DNA from: Phytoseiulus persimilis
Lineage: Eukaryota > Arthropoda > Arachnida > Mesostigmata > Phytoseiidae
Reading direction: 5' to 3'
Assembly (NCBI GenBank): GCA_037576195.1
Contig: CM075101.1
Location: 23,374,001 to 23,438,000, forward strand
Length of the DNA stretch: 64,000 bases
Shown here piece after piece: positions 11,608 to 23,082 of the stretch. The translations under genes and the position numbers were made by a program. The notes under the pieces were generated by a model that was given only the letters and a program-made list of their open reading frames with translations, was not told the origin of the DNA and searched no databases. Each line of letters starts with the position of its first letter. Within the stretch, counting starts at the first letter, position 1.

Positions 11608-13403
11608 AATCGGAGGACGTCCACCCTCGGGTCGGCGCTCACGATCCACATCAAGAATAGCTTGATTGTGGATCTCAATGGCCCACCTTCCGGAACAGAG
11701 ATAGTGGCGACCATCGACGAGAAGGTCCTTGACAACGTCAACCTTTGATCTTTTCCCGAACCGCACGAGTTCCCAATCATAGATCGTGGGTTCCGCGCCC
11801 CAGTGGGGTTCATGCAGAACCGGGTCTCCATCGTATTCGATGCCAGCCACGGAGGGCACAAGAAACCAGCTTCCAACGAGAAGCCGTGACCAAACTACAT
11901 CGAGTTCTCGACGTTTTTTAGTGCACCATTCATTTGAAGGTAAACCGTATCGACTCCGAAAGCGCTAGTTATGTAGAAACATGTTCTTCCTCGGCCGCGA
12001 ATACGGCCCTATTGATTCCGATGAGGTCGCTGACTGCAGCTCAAATTCCACCGGAGCTTCATCGATGGGAATTAGCATCTCAGAGATTTCGTATATGGCG
12101 CAAAAAGGATTTTGAACGGGACTTTGAACGGATCGATCCCGATTTACCCTGTGCGGCCAATGAAATGAACGCTTGCGTTCAGCAAGGAAAATGGGGGCTG
12201 ATTTCTCTCAAATGGTCTCAACGAGACTCCTAGGAGGAAGAGGCATGCTTTCTCTTCCTCCTTGAGCCGGTAGCAGAGCTTTAGAACATTTCGAGATACT
12301 GAAGTTGCGCGATTTCGAAGCACTCGCAAGTGGTTGCTGATGATTTTTACCTGCTCTCCGGGAAGCATGACTTGCGACACGATATTGGAATTCCCTTAAT
12401 GCCGTTATTACGCTGGGGAAGAAAACATTTGAAAGAATGCTGTTGATGACGCCGATTAAGATCATGGAGATCAACTATTCTTATTATGCGCTAATCCACG
12501 CCCGGCGACATCCAGCTCGAAAACATTCAGAACTGGAAAGAAGGCGCAGAAACGATATCTGCCATTTTCTAAATCAATGAAAATACGAGAGGCACTTGGA
12601 GATATGCAACATGAAAAACAACACACAGATCCATACATCAGGGAGAATCGGCATACCTCGATTGTCAGCATGCTCTCCGATGAGCAAGATGCTCACACGG
12701 AGACACTCCATGGTGCTTGGTGACGTACGATGGAAGTGACTCGGTCTCTTACGGAGATTTCAGTTCCCCCTCTGACAGGAGCCCTGATTTCGAACCTTTC
12801 CTTTTTCGCCGTTTGATAAGGATCGCTCTGGCCATCTGGCCGGAACAGTTAGGGAACTTTGGCCTCAAAAGTACCTCCTTGGAAAATATAGGCCGATCGA
12901 CACCTAACTATCCGCTTACGCCCGGACTTCAGTAACGGAATGCACTACGAACCTGAGCAACCTTTTGTCCAGCGTACCGCCGAGGCTGCTCCAAAGATCG
13001 CACTGCATATTGAGCTCCATTCTCACTGGAGCCTCGAAGGACATTTCCAATTGCATTCAATAAAACTTGTTTATAGATCCACAAGAACACCGATAACTGG
13101 AACCGGTGGAGCTATCGTGCTCCACTTCGCAATGGACAGACACTATGCTGAGTCAGGGTTATGTGGAGTGAATGGTCAAATCGTGGAATTATCGCATTAC
13201 GCAACAGCGTAGGATCTGATGGAGATTCTGACCTCCTGCTTTCGCGATCCATGTCATCGGCAGATGCTGTCAGTCCTGCTCGTCGATGCTTCTCGGATGT
13301 TTAATATTCATCTGGGGTGGGATTGGCTCGATGACGTGTCTTCACCGTCATCGAGCCAACAAATTCGAGTTGGTACTTTCTCGAACCTTGTATCCAGACG
13401 GTG
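11608..13403. other. No firmly supported gene
   Basis: A minus-strand frame from about 11967 to the hAT insertion site (about 120 codons, no ATG) is open and mildly protein-like but matches no family I know. Plus-strand frames at 12717-12935 and 12940-13212 may belong to the sushi-like gene downstream, but I cannot place splice sites with confidence. Confidence 0.3.
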
Positions 13404-13792
13404 ATGCACGCGAGTCCGTCCCAATCCGACTCGATCAGCCCAGAAAGTTAATTATATCGTACAAAAGCGAAAGCAATCCAATTTGGGATGCGTGGCAGCT
13501 GATCTCCCGATCGTCTCGAACGCCACTGGCGATCCAGCGCGTTCGATTCGGATCCACAGCATGGGCGAAATAAAGTCGCGAATTCCATCACCCGACCAGG
13601 ATCATATGCGCTTCGACCATGCGAATGATGCAGTGATACAATGTGCTGACGGGTATGAAATCATTGATTGGAACTTGGGTAGACATGTTCCCCGTTGGAT
13701 CGCTTGTGTGAGAGAAATCTGATTCTTCTGCGCCTAACATTTAGGTGAATGGAACCCAAGGGTCAATCGCCGAGTCGAGGTTGATCAGTTGA
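13404..13792 (+). CDS. Putative gene 3' end with a sushi-like module
   Basis: A frame open from about 13404 to 13707 encodes an extracellular-type segment with cysteines. It contains LGCVAADLPIVSNA, later AVIQCADGYEI and PRWIAC. The 'vxCxxGY ... WxxC' spacing resembles a sushi/CCP domain, with an unusually long middle loop. A GTGAGA donor follows 13707 in phase 0. An acceptor (TAACATTTAG) lies before 13745, and the next exon reads VNGTQGSIAESRLIS to a stop at 13792. The upstream exon boundary is uncertain. The family call is tentative. Confidence 0.35.
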
Positions 13793-13825
13793 CCGGGCTC
13801 ACAACGCTGTGTTGTAAGAACATAC

Positions 13826-13921
13826 CCCAGAAGCGTGTCCGGAACGCAACTCGATTTCTAGGTCTTCCACTGTGAAACTGTTTCCGTCAAGCGAAACGTA
13901 CGGCGACGAATCCTGTTTCAT
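13826..13921 (-). CDS. Isolated first-exon candidate, aromatic-ammonia-lyase-like
   Basis: ATG at 13921 opens 32 codons ending at a strong GTATGT donor (phase 0). The peptide includes SPYVSLDGNSFTVEDLEIEL, which resembles the 'YIxLDGxSLxxEDL' start of the histidine/phenylalanine ammonia-lyase fold. I looked for the following exons (GTVGASGDLAP-type MIO motif) down the minus strand to the hAT element and did not find them. It may be a decayed gene, a gene with a very long intron, or coincidence. Confidence 0.25.
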
Positions 13922-14994
13922 AGTGATATACCTAGTGTTGCTCTCAAGGGGATGCTGCTGTTTTCTCGAAACCGGTTTTTCTAACATTCGGCATCAAACT
14001 TGCATTTGCTCGAACAGCTTGAAAGCGGAGTTCACTAGATCTGTGGAAAGCCGCCGGAAACCAGCTGACTCGTAACGAACGAGCCGCGGCTAAGAAACTT
14101 TTGTGAAGAAAACCCATGCTTCGTCCCGAAGTATCAGAGACGAATGAGCGTTCCAGTTCATAGAAAGCGGGAGTGGATACCCTCCAAGTTTGCGACATCG
14201 TTTCGCGAGATTTCCTGCAGGCCAAATGTTACGTCTTGATTTGTGGAGTGAGGTTATCGATTTCCAGGATTTCTCGTAGCTAACCGACGACGAGACTCCC
14301 CAAGCGGAGCGAGCTTTTGGTATACTGTGCCCTTCCTGCCGTTAGCCAGAGCTCCTGCGACTTCCTCGATCCATGGGAAACAATGACTCGGTGTCGGTTT
14401 GTTCCCAATAGAATTCCAGACTGATGATCAGCCATGCAGCACGGATATGGAAAATGCGAAAGGTTTCGGAGTGGGTTTCAGGGAAGGACACGGGTAACCC
14501 GGAGCGAATCCAACTTCAGTCAAACCGATTCCTGATTCGCTCCGAAACTCCGTCTCCGAGGGTCTTTTTCCCGCATTCGCGCGACGTACTTTCCTACCCA
14601 AGGAACCAACCAAGCATGTCCCGGCTGGGCGGAGTAACCAGAATCGGTCGTTCCTACGAAACAACTATACCTAATGAGAGAACATGACGCAGAATTCGAC
14701 AGAAAATCTGAGAGAAAGCCCGTCGTGGTCGTTGACGGCGGCTAATCACACACAAGCGATGAGGTCCAAAATTTCAGGTGATCGGGATCCAGGCTTCTCA
14801 TACCGCGCGTCTCCTACCGAGAGCATGAAGAAGTGGCTCCACCATGGAGGATATTTTTGTTCCTTGTCCAGCGATTCGAGCTTCAGGCCGTGGCTGCGGG
14901 ACACAGAGTGCACCGCCAGATCGAATTAAAGGAACCAGCTTGATCAATCCAAGAAACTTAGAGCCAACGAATCATCGCGTTCAATGAAATGCTC

Positions 14995-15738
14995 CTACTC
15001 TCCTTCTGTCGCCGGGCTCGGAACCATCGCTTGGGTCCATCTGTCCCACACGTCGGGCCCGTCCATTTCGATGTAGTCTCGGCCGAACAAAGAGACCAAT
15101 GCGCCATCACTGTTGAGGATTATCACAGTCGGTGGATGAACCACGCCGAATCGGTCCATGAGCTCCCTGTGAACATTATTCTCGGTTTCACGTCGTTTTC
15201 CTCAGCTGGCGAATCGCTGAAATCGAAACGCCCCGCGAATTCTCGGAAGTTCCGAATGCAATGCTTACATGCGGGCACCGCTTTCGACCGGCACAGCGGG
15301 CCAGTAGTCTCGGCAATCCGTTAAAAGATCCATCATTTCAGTATCAGAGCGGTCCAACGAGACCACGATGACGTTCAAACATCGGCCAGAGCTCTGTAAC
15401 TCGTGCACCACCGAGCTCAGGAGTCCTCTGAACGCTCTACCGAAACAAAGTTTGAGCTAATTTGAGCCACGCTTGAACCGTCTGGCGGGCGTTCGGAGAT
15501 CGATGAGCGAGCGCCAGATTTGACGATTGACAAAAAACATGAAGCACAATACGATCAACAACGAGAAAGAGCTCCGATTGAATTAACTATCAGAATAATC
15601 ACTCGGATATGCTCACCGACAAGCTCCGGATCGCTGTGATGCAAAGTATAATGCGATGAATTTGGAATCCTTCAGCTCCTCGATTGTGCAGCTGGTACCG
15701 TCTCTCCGTATCAACTGTACAGACGTGAGTATATCCAT
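14995..15738 (-). CDS. Nucleoredoxin-like (NXNL2/RdCVF2-type) thioredoxin-fold protein
   Basis: Three exons, 15617-15738, 15269-15436 and 14995-15166, join with GTGAGC/TAG and GTAAGC/CAG splice sites in phase 2 each time. They give 153 residues, close to the usual ~155 of NXNL2. Recognisable family segments are MDILTSVQLIRRDG, FIALYFAS, LNVIVVSLDRSDTEM, WPAVPVES, and MDRFGVVHPPTVIILNSDG with the cis-Pro loop, then GRDYIE. The start ATG lies in CCATGG. The family's active site WCxxCRAF is here RSGACRAF: Ser37 replaces the nucleophilic Cys, while Cys40 is kept. Nucleoredoxin-like proteins act as cytosolic thioredoxin-fold redox or survival factors; this copy cannot use a classical dithiol mechanism. 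All exons are shorter than 60 codons, so ORF scans miss the gene. Gene identity is confident; activity is inferred. Confidence 0.88.
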
Positions 15739-16587
15739 GGCGTAGGAGTCTGATTCAACGTCAGCGCAGCGCTACCTCACGCGGAAGTTGTGTCGTGCAG
15801 ACGTGTGGCTCACAACTTCACTTTGTGAGCGCTTTATGGAGTTCCCCAGTGATATGCGCGGCGCGTGATCGAATTCTTGGCGTGCTATCGAACGTGAGCA
15901 GTTCCGGGCACCGATTGATGGATTTTTTCAGCATCGCCGAATGACCCAGAATCGGCAGACTGAGTTCTGAGTTTGTGGCTTTATTATCAGGGAAGACGAG
16001 AGCTCGGGACCGGAGAGAACGATCGAAATCAAACCTGGTAACACTCGCGGAGGATTATTACCTCGCTTCGTGCACTGTTCACTACCTCTTCGTTGAAGCC
16101 GATGAGCTTGACGAGCCGTCGAGGGCACAAAACTCTGAAGGCGTCGGGAACATTCTCAGCCCGAACAACCCCCTCTCTTCCTTCTCTCCATCCAAGAGAC
16201 AGAGAACATGTATCACTAGAGAATGCACGGACGGCTGAGCCCCTTGCACCGAGGAGGCTACGCGTGAGGTCCGTTCCAGCCAGTCATTGGCCAACATCTG
16301 AAACCAGTGGAACTCTTCGCGGAAGAATATGACACCGGGCTGTCTCATAACCTCCACATTGGTTTTACTTGGGACTGGAGCTCTCAGAATATCCATATCC
16401 CTTGAGGCAGCTTCGAGAAGCTCACTGGTGTCGTTTCGAAATCGATTCCCCCGGGCCGAGTCCGAAATCATCATTCCGAGTTCTTCCACCGGAAGCGCTG
16501 AAAAATCTCGGACTTATCTACCAGCCTCGGTTCACCCGCCCAGGCCCTACCTCAACTAGTAGTTTGAAATGATTCATTCGCTGGAAC

Positions 16588-16593
16588 TTTATT
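16588..16593 (-). promoter_or_regulatory. Polyadenylation signal of the receptor gene
   Basis: AATAAA on the minus strand, about 105 bases after the stop codon of the receptor-like gene. Confidence 0.6.
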
Positions 16594-16698
16594 CGTTCTG
16601 CTCGAGCGCTGAGAATATTATTCACAGTTTATATCACAAAGAAGAAGCTCAGTTTCCAGAAACCCTAGAGTAGGCATCCGTAAAGGTCGGTCCACGCT

Positions 16699-18236
16699 TC
16701 ATTCATCGATCAGTGGCGGTGCAATCGTTGTCGGATGGATGAATCCGTGTTTGACCGGGTCGAGAATAAGTAGAATAATCGCATAAATAGTGACCGGGAA
16801 AGCAACACAGATTACCATCGCTTGCCTCGAGAGATCTATGGATTCCCACAATTTGAGCGTTTTCGGGAATCTTCGCTGATGATTCAAGTAACGAACTACA
16901 TGGCTATCGGCCTGATAATTTTTGTAAATCCAGCGACGAACCCGCTCCGACTCAACACCCACTCCGTACGAGCACTCACAGACAGCGAAGTAGCCGGCGC
17001 AAAGCATTATCGCATGGGCCCAAGTGGTGATGTGAGGCATTGCGTAGTCGGTCTGATGGTGTCGCGCCATTCCCAGGCCCTCGGAGAGATTGCCAATAAC
17101 GGCGGCAACCCACAGGCAGCACAGCGGACTGAACAAACTATCGGAGTAGTGGACCAGTTTCGATATTGTCGAGTGGCGCACCAGCGCAGAAACATGTGGC
17201 ACCGGTTCCTCCATGATCGCGCGTAACTCGAATTTGATGGCGGCAGCAACTAGCGCGTAGAGCACCATCGTGAACACTGTCGAGCCTACGACAACGAACG
17301 ACTCGAAGTTCCTAGAGAAATAAATCATCAGGAACGTATAGATGGTCCAGTTTTTCGATCCGACGAGATGGACGTTGCGATGGGTGTTTGCGACCTCGTA
17401 AAACCGCAACGAGGCCATCGCGGCCACAGCCGTCATCGATGCCAACACCACAACAATGCAAGTTTTGATGTTCTTCGGTTGCCGGGCACTGAGCGTCCCG
17501 AGGAGGAGATACAGTTTCCCGGTGTGACGATTGAGAACGAGGTGGTTGCTGAGAGCGGCGCCCAGGTTCAGCGTGGTACTCGTCCAGAAAATTGTGGCAT
17601 TCGGCAGAGGACTGATCCACTTGTAGTAGATCGAGGCGAAGTAAAGAGCTATGTGCGCCATGTAGAGCAGTCGGACGATAAAGAGCCAGAACTGAGTGAC
17701 TATGGCGCGGAAGGAGACGAGCGAATATTTGAGTCTCTCATCCGAGGGAATGCCCAATCCGCCGCCGCCGAGAATCTGCACGAGAGTCAAGGCAGTGCGG
17801 AACTCCGGAAGCAGGGGTGGTAGGCCCTGGTTTGAGCTTTCGAACGTCACGTCCTCTATGTTGGGCGTGATAGGAGACATGGGGACCGACGGGTCGACCT
17901 GCCCAGCCGGTATGTCCTCTCCTGGCAATGTGAGACTGAGCTGAGGTTTGGATGGATCATCTTTACGGAGCCTCCGTTTCTTCGAGGACGCTCGTCGCCT
18001 CGGCGCATGGCTCACTTCGGCGGCAGATGGCGACGGTGATTCCGGAGGGGTCGATAGCACTTGTTGGGAAGGTTCACTCGATCGCTGCTGATCATCAGGC
18101 TCGGTTATTTCTATCTGAGTTTCGGTCGGAGGATCCCTGGAGCAAAACGATATCGTGATAAATATCCGTCGAGGCCTCGAAATCAAGTGATTCGACTAAC
18201 AAGCGGAGGAGGCGCAGCAGCCCGAAACTCACATTT
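16699..18236 (-). CDS. Gustatory-receptor-like seven-transmembrane protein
   Basis: The main exon 16699-18136 encodes 478 residues. An acidic/Ser-Pro/Arg-rich cytoplasmic-type N-terminus of about 130 residues is followed by seven hydrophobic segments. They lie around FWLFIVRLLYMAHIALYFASI, FWTSTTLNLGAAL, TCIVVVLASMTAVAAM, VVVGSTVFTMVLYALVAA, PLCCLWVAAVIG, HAIMLCAGYFAV and VICVAFPVTIYAIILLIL. This one-long-exon, seven-helix layout with a hydrophobic final helix and short tail fits arthropod gustatory receptors; the canonical TYxxxxxQF motif is at best degenerate. The frame upstream of 18136 is entered by an acceptor (TTTTGCTCCAG). A GTGAGT donor at 18227-18232 precedes it by a 96-bp intron. 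Joining creates ATG across the junction (AT|G), giving MDPPTETQ... and 479 residues. The 5' exon itself has an in-frame stop and no ATG. Ligand unknown. Confidence 0.72.
18137..18232 (-). other. 96-bp intron splitting the start codon
   Basis: GTGAGT at the 5' end and TTTTGCTCCAG at the 3' end on the minus strand. Exon 1 ends CAAAT and exon 2 starts GGATCC, so the first ATG of the open frame is assembled only by splicing. Confidence 0.6.
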
Positions 18237-20549
18237 GGAACACTTCCAGCGACGCTAGTTGCGAGAGTCGAGGCGAGCCTGTTTATTTCAACTTTTCATC
18301 ACTTTCCATAGCCATCTTTAGCTTGACTCTCCACGGTGAGCACTCATACCGCTATGGGTTCTCCGTTCGCCATCCGACAACAACAACGACAGCGACGACG
18401 ATGGTCTCAGGCCACGGGCCTGAAAGTCTGCGGCCCTCCAGTACAGTGGCCTCATACCCTTTCCAAGCTCGTCTAGCGGACAGAGAGAAGGCGGCACTTT
18501 CCGCAGAGATCTTCTATTCTCGTCGAGAGCGAGAAAAACTCACGAGCCGAAAGAAAACGAGGGAACCCTGCTTTTACGACTTTCAGACGCTCAATGTAGT
18601 ATTTAGACAGTCTCTATTTCCTACCGCGGAAATCATCGCCGCACCGCTGTCGTTGAACGAATGTTATTGATCTCGACGATGGTTCAACCGAACCTACTTG
18701 TTTGAGTCGAACGGAATCTCCCATTCAACGGGCCTCACGTGAGCGTCGGAAACGGAGTGAGCGACCGGATCGTTGTGGATCAATCGTAGGCAAAACGTTT
18801 GCGATACTCCGAGCGAAACTCCATGCTTCCCTTCCACAACATCATTAGTGGCGGCGTCAGCAGCACGCTACGCACGAGATGCGGGGTCGACATTGAGCTC
18901 ATGGGATGTTAAAATCCTCGAAATAGCGAACGATGCTTTCTTCACGCGGGGACGCAGGCGAACATTCCGGTGTGGTGAGCAGGGAAACTCTACGGCTGAC
19001 CCTCGACAATGGAGCGGTTCATCCTTAAATTCGAGCTGTCCTCCGCACGTGGGAGCCATCCCGGATTCCGTGGCGGGATCCATCGCATCGCGCAAAGACT
19101 GTCAATCTACAAAATCTCGAAGGGGTCTTGCTCCGCCCACTGGATCTTCAATCCGTTCCACTTGTTCGCTACGTACAGGATGATGTTTCGTATTCAATGT
19201 GTTTGGGCCAAGAAAGATCTGCGGATCCCAGCGTCCTCATTGGATGCACCCGTTCCGCTCTTTAATTACTTCCCATACTCCGACTGCCCTCGAGTTCTTT
19301 TTGAAGCAGTCCCGCTCCAGTTTTGGATCGGCTCGTTCATGGTATTGGAGTGCAACCTCGATCAAGTGGTCAGTCGTAGTCAGAGAGCAGCACAGCCAGA
19401 TTTCTGTCATATCCGAGGCATCTGTTCCGAATCACAGTTTCCTTAATATGGGGTTTCCTCATCCCACGCTGCATCTTCTTATCCAGATGTGGTCGTCTGC
19501 TACCTAGCGCCAGCCGGGACCACACGAGGAACTTCTGGCACGGCCGGACCGTCGGTCTTTGGATTGCCTCAACCTCCACCGACTAGACCCACTCCCGCTA
19601 ATGGCCTAATGCGGCTCGTTCGACCGCAAATCAAAGTTTATCGAGAACACATGAATTGGTTCAGAGCTGTCTGAACAGGACAAGATGCCGCGATAGCTAT
19701 CATGGAGGAGTTCTTGGCGCTATTCGTGCCGTGCTTTGCTCTCTCCGCCGTTACTAGCTGGAAAATCGCAAGTCATTTGACCGAGCTTGTTTTCGAGCTC
19801 CACCATCAACAGCTTTCAGTGACGAAGGCGGATTCCTTGAACTTGCAATGCCTACAGTGCACGAGCAAGCTTATTCGCAAAAGCCGGTCGATAGTCCCTG
19901 TGAGAAACGCTCAGCGAGCAGCTCTCGAGGGAAGCGAACATGCATGCAACAACGAATATTGGCTGGATGTAAGCGGAGAGAGTCGTCAGAGAAAGATCTG
20001 CGAAAAGCACTGCTCTAAGGAAGTCTCTCATGTGCCGGACAAGTCGCTCAATGGAGTTCGCGAACAAGTTTCTGATTCTTAGCTGCCCATGTGAGTGATT
20101 CTGGTGTGAGTTTCCCTTAACTTCACAACAACAGGAAGGAAACCGAAACCCGAGCCGCCCACAGGAAATTCTCTCAGTTCCCATCGGAAACTCATTCTCA
20201 CGCCGCTCATCCGATGGAAAGAAGAAAGTCTGGATGTCGTTTCGATATTTGGCTTTGAAGTCTGCGGAAAGCGAGGTTTCACGGGGTGGGAGGGGAGGCG
20301 CTGTTCTCATCGATGACTCGTTCGACTCAGCATTTGACCTTATCTCTCTTTCCTTTTTCGTTTCCATCGAGTGATTGCGGCTTCCGGATGCGGATAGTGT
20401 TAGTCCGCCAATTGGCTCCGTTAGATCTCTGTGCTCACTCGACTCCCTCGCTCACCCGCTCGCCCACCGGAAGACTTACTGACAGACAGGCAACATCGTA
20501 CTTCATCCCCGAGACGTATTAGCGCGCGATCCGAGCTCGACGTCCCACC
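18237..20549. other. Intergenic region between the divergent receptor and RNase genes
   Basis: No coding exon with recognisable homology. It contains the 5' flanks of both neighbouring genes, so their promoters probably lie here, but I cannot identify a specific element. Confidence 0.4.
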
Positions 20550-23031
20550 ATGCTCCAACGTTTCTCAGTGGCCTTAGTGCTGTCTTGTTTGTTGCTCCAA
20601 CTTCTGGTTATACATCCGACCGAATCCAGGCCGAAGAAACAGAGGCGGCCGACCAGCAATCAATCGGTGTTCAATCATTACGTTTTCGCCCTGAACACCA
20701 AGGAAGGCTTCTGCAACACTTCAGCGAAATGCCACAGGTGACGAAACGTGATACGATTTACTATCACCACTGGGACAGTGGACATTACTGTCGAGGAACT
20801 CCGAAGCTATGAGGAGTGTCAACTCTTCACGTATGCTTAGCCGATATTCAAAAGCTAAGCCAATATGTGTGTTCTGAATGCAGACAAAACATCAAAGCAG
20901 CTCCTTGGACCATCCATGGTTTGTGGCCCAACAATAGCAGCTCTTCCCACGCTCCAATTTCATGTCCAGTGCGAGAGAAGTTTTCGTTGGAGAGAGTTGC
21001 TCCCATGCAAGAACAGCTGAACCAAGCTTGGCCCTCTTTCTGTAAGGAATCCAGTTTTCACCAAAAAAAAAAAACAAGTTCCTATGTTTCGGTTATTCAA
21101 TCATATAATCTGATTCCCGCCCAAGACAGTCCGCTAGAAATAGGAGACCAAGAGGTTCGCAAACAGCGTTTTGACGAGGAAATTCTCCTTTCACAGTGGG
21201 CAACAATTCTAAGTTTTGGCACCATCAATGGACGAAACACGGCAGCTGCTCCGTGAATCACACTTTGATTACGAGCGTGGCAGATTATTTCAACACCACT
21301 CTGGAAGTATACAGGTCTGTTTCCATTGACGTTTTCACTCATCATTGGCGAGCGAGTCGGCCGAATGATAGTGATCCATACACAATCGTTCGCACCGTGT
21401 GATTCTTTCTCGGAATCGTAACCATGAGTTTCAGCTAGGTGATATCGGGCTTCAAATCAGCCACGGAACACTAAACGGATCGATCCCCTGACAGGAAACA
21501 CAACGTGAGCCACTTTCTCACGAACGACAACATTGTTCCTCGGTTGGAACCCTATAGAACGAAGGACTTCTTTGACGCCATCCGCAACGACCTTGATAAC
21601 AAGAACGTGAACGTGAGTTCGACTTTCCTGACCTCACATGTGTGCAAAGGGGGTGAATGAGATGAAGTGCAGTGATTGAGATGCTTCGACCCGTTGGAGA
21701 GCAATCAAGAGGGAGCCCAAGCTTCGGCAAGTTTTGTGGTCCAGGGCCCACAGAGCCAGGTGGTTCTGTTGATCAAATGCTTGCGTTTGGACCAGAACTG
21801 CACAGTGTGCGAACCGCGGCGACCTTCTCGCGGTTCGCGGCTCCCACCTGATGTCCCGGCTCATTATCTGTGGGGAACGAAAGCTCGCACCGGCAGATGA
21901 TCCTCGAAGCTGATTCTAGAACCCTTCGGATACTCAAAACGACGTCAATACTTCGTGAGTCACAAATTTGATGCCATAACGGTTACGGCATAACCGAACG
22001 AAAATTCCCTCAACGAGTTCCATGGTCGGTTATGCTGGAAGCCACATCAAAATTCATACTCCTTCATTCATATTGATTCATTGAAACGGCTCGAATTCCA
22101 CGCCGAAGCAAAGGTAAAACTCGGAAGGGAGCATTCGGGGCTCTACGACGTTGGAGATCTGTATTTATCCCGATATTTGTGGCTACGCTCTATGCCAGAT
22201 GGCTCCGTCCGATGGCACGTACACTTGTGACTGAAGTTAGTGTGATGAGCCTGAACGAAAAACACGTGCGATCTGAAAACTCGAAACCCATCGAGGAAAT
22301 GTTCTCCAAGCAGCAACGACATCCATGTTGCCCAGAATCGAGAAACATGTGAGAGAGATGCAATGTCGTGGCATCCCAAACGTAGGCTATGGATCGGGGG
22401 AGCTGCCCCCTCCCCCGGGAATCCCACATGGTGATCGATGCGCAAAATATGATAAAATGCGCCCGATTTCATGAGCATGAGCCTCGTCTCCAGGTTTGAT
22501 TGCTCAAAGGGTGAGTAAAACAGCGGAAGCCAAACGGGGGCCTTGGCAGCGGCGGAGTCCATTCCCTACGCTTTTCTCGATCATTCGAAGCCCCGCCCGC
22601 CACCACGAAGCATAGCAAGCTCGCGCAGTTTTTCGTAGCATTCTCCGAATTCTAACTTTCCGAGTCGAGGAAATGAACCAAAAAGCCTGCTAGGATGAGT
22701 AACGCCCGCGGTGCCCCTTACCCCTATCGGGCCTTGGATTCGCGGAGCCGCCCCTGAGGTGATCAAAGCCCATAAATGAGGACACTAAACCAAGTCTCAG
22801 TTGTCCTCAATCGATTCCATTCGGTTTCAGGTGATTTGCAGGCGAGCCGCCAACATCTCGGTTGTGGTCGAAGTGCGGATCTGCTTGAACGAAACCCAGC
22901 TGGACGTCGTCGACTGTCCGAGGAAACATTCAAACTGCAGAAATAGTCTTTACTACCTGCCGCCCATAAATGCAGAGGCCAAGCTGCCGAACTCCACAAG
23001 CTCAGCGGCTGTGCCAGCCGCAGAAGCTTGA
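20550..23031 (+). CDS. RNASET2: Secreted RNase T2 family protein with altered active site
   Basis: Five exons, 20550-20737, 20884-21041, 21197-21314, 21495-21612 and 22831-23031, join with GT-AG introns in phases 2, 1, 2 and 0. They give 260 residues (human RNASET2 has 256). ATG follows CCACC. Residues 1-27 are a signal peptide. The CAS I motif is intact (WTIHGLWP, His74). CAS II reads FWHHQWTKHGSC: Gln126 stands where the family has Glu, with Lys129 and His130 kept. The C-terminus has the expected VVVEVRICLN ... VDCP ... C cysteine pattern. Several N-x-S/T sites are present. T2 RNases cleave RNA in endolysosomes or outside the cell with two His and one Glu; the Glu-to-Gln change should weaken catalysis. 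Intron 4 is about 1.2 kb, the others 118-180 bp. An AATAAA follows at 23077. Confidence 0.9.
21745..21900 (+). pseudogene. Possible relic or alternative last exon inside RNase T2 intron 4
   Basis: After an acceptor-like GTGGTCCAG, a frame in the right phase reads GPQSQVVLLIKCLRLDQNCT then VCEP to a stop at 21900. It echoes the true last exon (VVVEVRICLNETQLDVVDCP). The upstream part that would carry the first cysteine is interrupted by a stop at 21673. It may be a decayed exon duplication, a truncated alternative ending, or chance similarity. Confidence 0.25.
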
Positions 23032-23076
23032 GAGTAGCGGAACTGAGTCCTGCGACACGCACGCATCCAAAATCGG

Positions 23077-23082
23077 AATAAA
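23077..23082 (+). promoter_or_regulatory. Polyadenylation signal of the RNase T2 gene
   Basis: AATAAA, 46 bases after the RNase T2 stop codon. Confidence 0.7.

Noticed and set aside
11608-11967. Minus-strand ORF abutting the hAT insertion, possibly a disrupted gene
   Set aside because: Open for about 120 codons but lacks ATG and homology, and no continuation is seen across the transposon at 9126 and below.
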